From: Candidatus Brocadiia bacterium
GTDB lineage: Bacteria; Planctomycetota; PUPC01; DSUN01
Reading direction: 5' to 3'
NCBI GenBank assembly: GCA_016782825.1
Contig: JADHXT010000250.1
Span: 1-5,732 of the forward strand
DNA length: 5,732 bases
Part shown: one piece after another, positions 1-5,732 of the stretch
How the letters are laid out: each line of letters starts with the position of its first letter
Numbering within the stretch: position 1 is the stretch's first letter
The notes under the pieces: model-generated
Told to the model about the DNA's origin: nothing
What the model saw: the letters and a program-made list of their open reading frames with translations, nothing else
Database searches by the model: none
Position numbers and translations under genes: made by a program

Positions 1-179
1 CCCATCCGAAGCATCGTATCTCACGTACTCGCGGCCGGAAGCGTCGTACGCACCAGGGCCTCACCGTGCCCCAGCTTACGCCGTGCCGCAATTGCCACGC
101 GCCCAAGCAGTCCCATCGGGTGTGCCCGCAGTGCGGCCACTACGCGGGGCGCGAGGTCGTGAACGCCGAGGAAAGCTAA
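1..179 (+). CDS. rpmF: 50S ribosomal protein L32 (5'-truncated by window edge)
   Basis: Large-subunit ribosomal protein L32 (bL32), cut by the window start. Codons are readable from base 3 to the TAA at 177-179, giving 58 residues. The first visible residues are HPKHRISRTRGRKRR, so probably only the initiator Met and one or two residues are missing. The basic N-terminal tail is followed by a zinc ribbon with two Cys pairs, CRNC (visible residues 28-31) and CPQC (41-44), then GHYAGREVVNAEE, a typical L32 C-terminus. All four cysteines are present, so this is the zinc-binding form rather than the cysteine-less paralogue some bacteria carry. The stop lies 3 bases before plsX, and the last codons supply the plsX ribosome binding site. 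rpmF-plsX-fab linkage is widespread in bacteria. No in-frame ATG is visible because the start lies outside the window. Confidence 0.93.
   Translation, partial: HPKHRISRTRGRKRRTHQGLTVPQLTPCRNCHAPKQSHRVCPQCGHYAGREVVNAEES
168..175 (+). promoter_or_regulatory. Ribosome binding site for plsX inside the rpmF 3' end
   Basis: GAGGAAAG lies 7 bases before the plsX ATG and is made of the last sense codons of rpmF. Ribosomes finishing L32 would therefore cover the plsX initiation site, which suggests translational coupling (inference). Confidence 0.6.
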
Positions 180-182
180 GGC

Positions 183-1196
183 ATGCGCATCGCCATCGAT
201 GCGATGGGTGGCGATTCTGCCCCGCACGCCGAGGTGGAAGGCGCGATCCAGAGCATTCCTCACCTGAGCGGCCAGAAGCTGGTGCTGGTCGGCGACGAGG
301 AGCGGATCCACGCCGCGGCCGAGCCCCATGGCGGCCTGCCGTCGGAGATCCAGGTCCTCCACGCCTCCCAGGTGGTGGAGATGACGGACAGGCCGGTGGA
401 GGCGATGCGCCACAAGCGCGACTCGTCCATTGCCCGCTGCGTGGAGCTGGTGTCCAAGGGCGAGGCGGTGGCCATCGTGTCCGCGGGCAACACCGGAGCC
501 GTGGTGGCGCACGCCACGTTCAAGCTCGGGCTGCTCGAGGGCATCCGCCGCCCTGGCATCGCCGTGGGAATGCCCACGCGCACCGGCAGCCCGACGCTGG
601 TGATCGACTGCGGCGCCAACGTGAAGACCACGCCGGAGAACCTGCTGCAATACGGCATCATGGCTTCGGCCTATGCCCAGGGGGTCTTCGGAAAGAAGAA
701 GCCGACGGTGGGACTTCTGAACATCGGGCAGGAGACCATCAAGGGCAACGATCTGGTGCGCGAGGCGCGCGACCTGTTCGAGGCCGCCCCGCTGCACTTC
801 ATCGGGTTCGTCGAGGGCGGGCACATCTTCGACGGCGAGGCCGACGTGGTGGTGTGCGACGGCTTCGTGGGCAACGTGCTGCTGAAAGTGAGCGAAGGCG
901 TGGCCGACACCATCATGGCCCTCATGAAGCAAGCGGTGCAGCGCACGCTCCGCCGCCGCATTGGCGCCATGTTGTGCAAGTACGCCATGCTCGACCTGGC
1001 CGCACGCGTCGACCGGGCCGAGCTTGGCGGCGCCCCGCTGCTGGGCGTCAACGGCATCTGCCTCATCAGCCACGGAGGCTCCGATGCCCGCGCCATCTGC
1101 AACGCCGTCCGCCGAGCCAGCGAGGCCGTGGCCCACAACGTGAACGCTCAGATCGTGGCCAGTCTGCGGGCCTGCAACACGAGTCGACCCCAGTGA
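183..1196 (+). CDS. plsX: Phosphate acyltransferase PlsX (acyl-ACP:phosphate transacylase)
   Basis: PlsX converts acyl-ACP and inorganic phosphate to acyl-phosphate, the donor used by PlsY to acylate glycerol-3-phosphate; it is a peripheral membrane enzyme in characterised bacteria. The 337 residues match the usual family length of about 330-350. Family signatures occur in order: IAIDAMGGD (residues 3-11), RHKRDSSIARCVELV (76-90), SAGNTGA (100-106), CGANVKTTPENL (143-154), NIGQETIKGN (180-189), DGFVGNVLLK (226-235) and LLGVNGICLISHGGSDARAI (286-305). The ATG at 183 gives the canonical N-terminus and has GAGGAAAG 7 bases upstream. The TGA at 1194-1196 overlaps the fabH ribosome binding site. 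One oddity is Lys148, where GANVD is the form I expect in the family. Leucine is mostly CTG (19 of 29 by hand count), unlike the CTC-rich genes downstream. The identification is secure. Confidence 0.97.
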   Translation: MRIAIDAMGGDSAPHAEVEGAIQSIPHLSGQKLVLVGDEERIHAAAEPHGGLPSEIQVLHASQVVEMTDRPVEAMRHKRDSSIARCVELVSKGEAVAIVSAGNTGAVVAHATFKLGLLEGIRRPGIAVGMPTRTGSPTLVIDCGANVKTTPENLLQYGIMASAYAQGVFGKKKPTVGLLNIGQETIKGNDLVREARDLFEAAPLHFIGFVEGGHIFDGEADVVVCDGFVGNVLLKVSEGVADTIMALMKQAVQRTLRRRIGAMLCKYAMLDLAARVDRAELGGAPLLGVNGICLISHGGSDARAICNAVRRASEAVAHNVNAQIVASLRACNTSRPQ

Positions 1197-1199
1197 GGA
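1195..1199 (+). promoter_or_regulatory. Ribosome binding site for fabH overlapping the plsX stop codon
   Basis: GAGGA shares two bases with the plsX TGA and lies 5 bases before the fabH ATG at 1205. It supports that start over upstream codons in the same frame and suggests coupled translation of plsX and fabH. Confidence 0.6.
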
Positions 1200-1204
1200 A
1201 TACC

Positions 1205-2200
1205 ATGGCCGACGCCCCACGGGCAGCCATCATCGGATGCGGGTCCTACGTGCCTGAGAAGGTGCTCACCAACCACGACCTCGAGGCGATGGTGGACACC
1301 AACGACGAGTGGATCGTCACCCGCACCGGCATCTCCGAGCGCCGCGTGGCCGCCCCCGAGCAGGCCGCGTCGGACCTCGCCCTGCCTGCCGCCCAGGAGG
1401 CCCTCGAGGAAGCCGGCCTCGCCCCGGCCGACCTCGATGCCATCGTGGTGGCCACCATGACGCCCGACATGAACTTCCCGTCCACCGCCGCGTTCCTCCA
1501 GGGCCAGCTCGGCGAGCTCACCTGCCCCGCCTTCGACCTGTCGGCCGCCTGCTCCGGCTACGTCTACGCCCTGGCGCAAGCCCAGGGGATGATCGCCACC
1601 GGCCTCGCGGCCCACGTGCTCGTGGTGGGAGCCGAGGCGTTGAGCAAGATCACCAACTTCGAGGACCGCACCAGTTGCATCCTCTTCGGCGACGGCGCCG
1701 GCGCCACCGTGCTGGCCGCCGCCGAGCCCGGCGCGCGGGGCGAGGTGCTCTACACCACCCTGGGCGCCGACGGCATCAACAACAACTCGATGACCCTGCC
1801 GGCCGGCGGCTCGCGCCAGCCGGCCACCGTCGAGAGCGTGCAGCAGAAGCTGCATACCATCCACCTGCGCGGGCGCGAGGTGTACAACCTTGCCGTGCGG
1901 CGGATCGTCGAAGTCGTCGACGAATGCCTCGCGGCCTGCGGCCTGTCGAAGGACGACCACATCCGCGTCATCGCCCATCAGATGAACCTGCGCATCATGC
2001 AGGCGTCCGCCGAGCGGCTGGGCACCCCCATGGACCAGTGGTACGTGAACATCGATCGCTACGGGAACACCGGGGCCGCCACCATCCCCATCGCCCTCGC
2101 CGAAGCACGCCGCGAGGGTTTCATCGAGCCCGGCATGGCCACGGTGATGGTCAGCTTCGGCGCCGGCCTCACCTGGGCCGGCAGTGTCGTGCAGTGGTAG
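1205..2200 (+). CDS. fabH: 3-oxoacyl-ACP synthase III (FabH), initiating condensing enzyme
   Basis: FabH condenses an acyl-CoA primer, typically acetyl-CoA, with malonyl-ACP to start fatty-acid chains. The protein is 331 residues, slightly longer than the roughly 317 of E. coli. Visible signatures are DTNDEWIVTRTGISERR (residues 31-47), the nucleophile Cys116 in DLSAACSGYVYAL, FGDGAGA (161-167), His258 in IAHQMNLRI and Asn288 in YGNTGAAT, completing the Cys-His-Asn triad, then VSFGAGLTWAG near the end. The ATG at 1205 gives a short family-like N-terminus before IIGCGSYVPE. The frame stays open upstream to base 83, but that is a shadow of rpmF/plsX. GAGGA at 1195-1199 serves as ribosome binding site and overlaps the plsX stop. 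The usual HQAN motif reads HQMN. Primer specificity cannot be told from sequence alone. Confidence 0.97.
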   Translation: MADAPRAAIIGCGSYVPEKVLTNHDLEAMVDTNDEWIVTRTGISERRVAAPEQAASDLALPAAQEALEEAGLAPADLDAIVVATMTPDMNFPSTAAFLQGQLGELTCPAFDLSAACSGYVYALAQAQGMIATGLAAHVLVVGAEALSKITNFEDRTSCILFGDGAGATVLAAAEPGARGEVLYTTLGADGINNNSMTLPAGGSRQPATVESVQQKLHTIHLRGREVYNLAVRRIVEVVDECLAACGLSKDDHIRVIAHQMNLRIMQASAERLGTPMDQWYVNIDRYGNTGAATIPIALAEARREGFIEPGMATVMVSFGAGLTWAGSVVQW

Positions 2201-2221
2201 GCGCCGCGACGGCGAGACGAG

Positions 2222-2227
2222 AAAGGA
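2222..2227 (+). promoter_or_regulatory. Ribosome binding site that decides the fabD TTG start
   Basis: AAAGGA lies 7 bases before the TTG at 2235. The nearby ATG at 2227 is out of frame and reaches a stop after three codons (M-Q-A). The GTG at 2184 is in the fabD frame but overlaps fabH by 17 bases and would add a non-family, Arg-rich N-terminus. Confidence 0.6.
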
Positions 2228-2234
2228 TGCAGGC

Positions 2235-3188
2235 TTGACGACCGAGACCGACACCGCGATTCTCTTCCCCGGCCAGGGAGCCCAGCACGTGGGCATGGGC
2301 CAGGCGCTCGCGCAGGAATGCCCCGAGGCCGAGGATATCTTCTTCCGCGCCAACGCGGCGCTCGGCTTCGACGTGGCCGCCCTGTGCTTCCACGGCCCCG
2401 CCGAAGAGCTCAACCGCACCTCGCTGTGCCAGCCGGCCATCCTCACCGCCAGCGTGGCCGCCCTCGAAGCGTGGAAGGCCCGCACCGGCGAGCAGCCCCA
2501 CGGCCCGTGCGCCGGCCTCAGCCTCGGCGAATACACCGCCCTCGTCCACGCCGGCGCCATGACCTTCGAGGACGCCGTCCGCGTGGTGAGCAAACGCGGC
2601 CAGTACATGGAGCAGGCGGGCAAGGAGAACCCCGGCGGCATGCTCACGCTGCTCGGCCTCGAGCGCGAGCGCGTGAACGACGCCGTCGACGCGGCCAACG
2701 AGCACGGCATGGCCGAAGTGGCCAACTACAACTGCCCCGGCCAGATCGTCATCTCCGGCACCGCGCCGGCCCTCGACTGGGTGGAAGCCCACGCCACCGA
2801 CTACGGCGCGCGCAAGGCCGTGCGCCTCAACGTGAGCGCCGCCTTCCACTCGCGCCTCATGGCCCCCGCCAGCAAGAAGCTGGGCCGCGCGCTCCACGAA
2901 GTGGCCATCTCGCAGCCCAAGCGGCCCGTGATTTCCAACGTGACGGGCAAGTTCATCCACACCGCGTCGGAGATTCGCGACCTCCTCGTGCGGCAGCTCA
3001 CCCAGTCGGTGCTGTGGGAAGACTCGATGCGCTTCCTCCTGGCCCAGGGCGTGCGCCGCTTCGTGGAGATCGGCCCGGGCAAGGTGCTCCGCGGCCTGCT
3101 CCGCCGCATCGAGCCTACCGCCCAGTGTGCGAACATCAGCGAGCCCGCTCACATCGAGCAGTACCAGCAGGCCGCCGAAGCCCGCTAG
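2235..3188 (+). CDS. fabD: Malonyl-CoA:ACP transacylase (FabD)
   Basis: FabD moves malonate from CoA to the ACP phosphopantetheine thiol, making the extender unit for FabH and FabF. From TTG 2235 the protein has 317 residues, close to the roughly 310 of the family. It begins MTTETDTAILFPGQGAQ, which places the FPGQGAQ loop (residues 11-17) where family members have it. The nucleophile is Ser96 in GLSLGEY, followed by Arg121 in VSKRGQYMEQ (carboxylate-binding Arg), YNCPGQIVISG (165-175), catalytic His205 in SAAFHSRLM, Gln254 in RQLTQSVLW, and EIGPGKVL (278-285). The usual GHSLGEY reads GLSLGEY, with Leu before the nucleophile. A longer form from GTG 2184 (334 residues) is possible but less likely. 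It lies 34 bases after fabH and 16 before fabG. Confidence 0.96.
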   Translation: MTTETDTAILFPGQGAQHVGMGQALAQECPEAEDIFFRANAALGFDVAALCFHGPAEELNRTSLCQPAILTASVAALEAWKARTGEQPHGPCAGLSLGEYTALVHAGAMTFEDAVRVVSKRGQYMEQAGKENPGGMLTLLGLERERVNDAVDAANEHGMAEVANYNCPGQIVISGTAPALDWVEAHATDYGARKAVRLNVSAAFHSRLMAPASKKLGRALHEVAISQPKRPVISNVTGKFIHTASEIRDLLVRQLTQSVLWEDSMRFLLAQGVRRFVEIGPGKVLRGLLRRIEPTAQCANISEPAHIEQYQQAAEAR

Positions 3189-3192
3189 CCGC

Positions 3193-3198
3193 AGGAGG
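3193..3198 (+). promoter_or_regulatory. Ribosome binding site that decides the fabG GTG start
   Basis: AGGAGG, a full consensus Shine-Dalgarno sequence, sits in the short gap after fabD and 6 bases before GTG 3205. It overrules the earlier in-frame start codon at 3127, which lies inside fabD. Confidence 0.75.
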
Positions 3199-3204
3199 TC
3201 GTCC

Positions 3205-3957
3205 GTGGCATCCGACAAGGAACTTGAGGGCCGTGTCGCCCTCGTCACCGGCGGAGGGGCCGGCATCGGCCTCGCCATCGCCCGCACCCTGGCCGAAGAC
3301 GGCGCCCACATCGTGGTGCCCGACTTCAACGGCGAGGCCGCCGAAGCGGCCGCCGCCGAGCTGAAGGGCCTGGGCGTGCAAGCCCTCGCCTTCCAGGCCG
3401 ACGTGGCCGACGCGGCCCGCATGGACGAGGTCGTGGCCGCCACGCTCGACGCCTTGGGCGGCGTGCACATCCTGGTGAACAACGCCGGCATCACCCGCGA
3501 CGCACTGCTGCTGCGCATGGACGAGGCCCAGTGGGACGCCGTGCTGCGCACCAACCTCCGCGGCGCCTACGTATGCAGCAAGGCCGTGCTGCGGCAGATG
3601 ATGAAGCAGCGCCAGGGCGCCATCGTGAACATCGCCTCGGTGGTGGGCCTCATGGGCAACGCCGGGCAGTGCAACTACTCCGCCTCGAAGGCGGGCCTCA
3701 TCGGCCTCACGAAATCGCTCGCACGCGAGGTGGCCTCGCGCGGCATCCGCGTGAACGCCGTCGCGCCGGGCTTCATCGCCACCGCCATGACCGACCAGCT
3801 CACCGACGAGCAGCGCCAGGGCATCCTCCACACGGTGCCGGCCGGCGCCCTCGGCGAGCCCCAGGACGTGGCCAACGCCGTCCGATTCCTGTGCAGCGAC
3901 GCCAGCCGCTACATCACCGGCGAGGTGCTCCGCGTGGACGGCGGCATGGCCATGTGA
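3205..3957 (+). CDS. fabG: 3-oxoacyl-ACP reductase (FabG), SDR family
   Basis: FabG reduces 3-oxoacyl-ACP to 3-hydroxyacyl-ACP, the first reductive step of each elongation round. It is a classical short-chain dehydrogenase/reductase of 250 residues (E. coli 244). The Rossmann motif TGGGAGIG is at residues 15-22, NNAG at 92-95, and the catalytic tetrad is Asn117 (TNLRG), Ser145 (NIASVVG), Tyr158 and Lys162 (YSASK), followed by VNAVAPGFIATAMT (183-196) and C-terminal VDGGMAM. GTG 3205 is chosen for its AGGAGG and because MASDKELEGRVALVTGG is a normal SDR N-terminus. Position 19 is Ala, where NADPH-dependent FabGs commonly have Arg (TGASRGIG), and Asp40 ends the second beta strand (IVVPDFN). Both features point to NADH preference (inference). 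Placement between fabD and acpP supports FabG over a generic SDR. Confidence 0.95.
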   Translation: MASDKELEGRVALVTGGGAGIGLAIARTLAEDGAHIVVPDFNGEAAEAAAAELKGLGVQALAFQADVADAARMDEVVAATLDALGGVHILVNNAGITRDALLLRMDEAQWDAVLRTNLRGAYVCSKAVLRQMMKQRQGAIVNIASVVGLMGNAGQCNYSASKAGLIGLTKSLAREVASRGIRVNAVAPGFIATAMTDQLTDEQRQGILHTVPAGALGEPQDVANAVRFLCSDASRYITGEVLRVDGGMAM

Positions 3958-4063
3958 GCCCCCTTGACCGCGGGAAAAAGGAGCCACAGCCCGAGACAGC
4001 GACGCCGCCGCAACTGCGGCCACCAGGGCCACCAGCCCCGAGCGACGCTCACGGATGAGCACG

Positions 4064-4081
4064 ACCATCCGCAGGGATGGT
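4064..4081 (+). repeat. Perfect 7-bp inverted repeat in the acpP leader
   Basis: ACCATCC (4064-4070), loop GCAG, GGATGGT (4075-4081), followed by TTCCC. The stem is compact, but only three consecutive T (4081-4083) are available, so a full intrinsic terminator is not supported; partial attenuation or a processing/stability hairpin is possible. Confidence 0.45.
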
Positions 4082-4089
4082 TTCCCATA

Positions 4090-4107
4090 GCCGGGCAACT
4101 TCCCGGC
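4090..4107 (+). repeat. Perfect 6-bp GC-rich inverted repeat upstream of acpP
   Basis: GCCGGG (4090-4095), loop CAACTT, CCCGGC (4102-4107). It is followed by a C-run rather than T-run, so it is not a standard terminator. It lies about 60 bases before the acpP start. Confidence 0.45.
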
Positions 4108-4156
4108 CCCCCAGCGGAGCCGACGGCCCCGCTCCCAGCGACCCTGAAGACCCGAC

Positions 4157-4162
4157 AGGAGA
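4157..4162 (+). promoter_or_regulatory. Ribosome binding site that decides the acpP GTG start
   Basis: AGGAGA lies 7 bases before GTG 4170. The ATG at 4077 in the same frame would add 31 residues rich in Pro, Ser and Ala that have no counterpart in acyl carrier proteins, and it has no comparable upstream site. Confidence 0.7.
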
Positions 4163-4169
4163 ATCCGCC

Positions 4170-4412
4170 GTGGCCGAAGCCAGCGTCGAACAACAGGTCC
4201 GCGAGATCATCTGCGAGAAGCTCAGTGTGAACGCCGATCAGGTGACGCCCGAGACGTCGTTCGTCAACGACATCGGCGCCGACTCCCTCGACCTGGTCGA
4301 GCTGATCATGGAGTTCGAGGACAAGTTTGGCATGCAGATCCCCGACGACAAGGCCGAGCAGATCCTCACCGTCGGCGATGCCATCACGTACATCGAGGAG
4401 AACAAGGGGTAG
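4170..4412 (+). CDS. acpP: Acyl carrier protein (ACP)
   Basis: ACP carries growing acyl chains on a 4'-phosphopantetheine arm and is the shared substrate of FabD, FabH, FabG, FabF and PlsX. The 80-residue acidic protein starts MAEASVEQQVREII and has the four-helix ACP pattern. The attachment Ser39 is in GADSLDLVELIMEFED (36-51), followed by FGMQIPDDKAEQILTVGDAITYIEENK, a close match to the family C-terminal half. It starts at GTG 4170, chosen for AGGAGA 7 bases upstream and a normal family length. It stops at TAG 4410-4412; the same frame then stays open for 27 codons to TAA 4494-4496. Long gaps on both sides, each with inverted repeats, suggest that its transcript level may be set separately from its neighbours. 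Confidence 0.97.
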   Translation: MAEASVEQQVREIICEKLSVNADQVTPETSFVNDIGADSLDLVELIMEFEDKFGMQIPDDKAEQILTVGDAITYIEENKG

Positions 4413-4435
4413 TCGCCCTCGCTCGCACCCGATGA

Positions 4436-4463
4436 GGCGCAGCCGGCTCGCACCGGCTCTGCC
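4436..4463 (+). repeat. Interrupted inverted repeat between acpP and fabF
   Basis: The core stem AGCCGG (4441-4446) pairs with CCGGCT (4453-4458) around a 6-base loop. A lower stem GGC (4436-4438) pairs with GCC (4461-4463), separated by one G-U pair and one C-C mismatch. No T-run follows, so it is not a classic terminator. A hairpin just after acpP could protect the acpP 3' end or reduce read-through into fabF (inference). A 9-base direct repeat, GCTCGCACC, occurs at 4421-4429 and again at 4446-4454, overlapping the loop. Confidence 0.45.
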
Positions 4464-4487
4464 GCCCCGCACGGCGACGGAGACGCC

Positions 4488-4493
4488 GAGGAG
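4488..4493 (+). promoter_or_regulatory. Ribosome binding site for fabF
   Basis: GAGGAG lies 6 bases before ATG 4500. It favours ATG 4500 over ATG 4506 two codons later, for which spacing would be 12 bases. Confidence 0.65.
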
Positions 4494-4499
4494 TAAGCC

Positions 4500-5732
<1,233 letters not shown>

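Larger units (their letters stand above)
3958..4169 (+). other. Structured fabG-acpP spacer / probable acpP 5' leader
   Basis: This 212-base gap is by far the longest in the cluster, and no family-like coding sequence was recognised in it. It contains three perfect short inverted repeats: GCCGC/GCGGC (4007-4011 with 4016-4020), ACCATCC/GGATGGT (4064-4070 with 4075-4081) and GCCGGG/CCCGGC (4090-4095 with 4102-4107). It also holds a tandem 9-base duplication, GGCCACCAG (4018-4026 and 4027-4035), and GGGAAA (3972-3977), which is complementary to TTTCCC (4081-4086). A TTGACC at 3964 resembles a -35 box but has no good -10 partner at normal spacing. The region may be an mRNA leader that sets acpP transcript stability or level. 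This is inference, since short inverted repeats are also common by chance in GC-rich DNA. Confidence 0.4.

Noticed and set aside
83..1204. Upstream extension of the fabH frame to base 83
   Set aside because: It runs through rpmF and plsX in another frame with Arg/Gly/Pro-rich sequence. The fabH start at 1205 has its own ribosome binding site and gives the normal N-terminus.
21..1220. 399-codon open frame on the - strand opposite rpmF and plsX
   Set aside because: It is a His/Ala/Gly-rich shadow of plsX with no family signature. The same holds for the - strand frames at 1148-2725, 2169-3554 and 3136-4098.
1309..2238. 309-codon + strand frame inside fabH
   Set aside because: It is an Arg/His/Pro-rich frameshifted shadow of fabH with no recognisable family. 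The frame at 2318-3364 is the same kind of shadow over fabD.
3964..3998. TTGACC as a -35 box of an acpP promoter
   Set aside because: No -10-like hexamer lies 16-18 bases downstream; the nearest candidates are GC-rich or at about 23-base spacing.
4055..4090. 11-codon frame starting ATG 4055, a possible leader peptide
   Set aside because: No good ribosome binding site, and no run of regulatory codons. It spans the hairpin at 4064-4081, but that alone does not support attenuation.
4064..4107. Intrinsic terminator between fabG and acpP
   Set aside because: The stems are good but short, the first is followed by only three T and the second by a C-run. No functional terminator can be claimed.
3964..4230. 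88-codon + strand frame in the fabG-acpP spacer
   Set aside because: It starts at a TTG with no ribosome binding site, overlaps acpP in another frame, and has no recognisable family.

Overview
The window is a GC-rich (by eye about two-thirds G+C), gene-dense bacterial segment. It holds one co-directional cluster on the + strand: rpmF (3' part) - plsX - fabH - fabD - fabG - acpP - fabF (nearly complete, running off the right edge). This is the classic bacterial type II fatty-acid synthesis cluster, linked at its left end to the ribosomal protein L32 gene. No mobile element, tRNA, rRNA, CRISPR array or convincing promoter was seen.

Layout: rpmF ends at 179, and plsX follows after 3 bases. fabH follows plsX after 8 bases, fabD follows fabH after 34 bases from a TTG start, and fabG follows fabD after 16 bases from a GTG start. 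A 212-base spacer with several short perfect inverted repeats comes before acpP (GTG start). An 87-base spacer with one strong inverted repeat separates acpP from fabF. The first five genes are spaced tightly enough for a single transcript with translational coupling. The two larger gaps flank acpP, the gene whose product is usually needed in greatest excess.

How the genes work together: FabD loads malonate from malonyl-CoA onto the phosphopantetheine arm of ACP. FabH condenses an acyl-CoA primer with malonyl-ACP to start a chain. FabG reduces the 3-oxoacyl-ACP, and FabF performs the later elongating condensations. PlsX turns finished acyl-ACP into acyl-phosphate for phospholipid synthesis. 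L32 is a structural protein of the large ribosomal subunit and ties the cluster to growth-related expression. The dehydratase (FabZ/FabA), enoyl reductase and acetyl-CoA carboxylase genes are not in this window.

Organism: gene order and motifs are broadly bacterial and do not fix a phylum. GC richness, GLSLGEY instead of GHSLGEY in FabD, and GFGGHN in FabF would fit a Planctomycetota/PVC-like or other high-GC Gram-negative-type lineage. This is a weak inference.

The window is largely an ordinary core-metabolism locus, with no evidence for a new biological system. The points most worth a second look are the predicted NADH preference of FabG, the structured acpP flanks, the sharp difference in leucine codon choice between plsX and fabF, and a few substitutions in otherwise conserved motifs.
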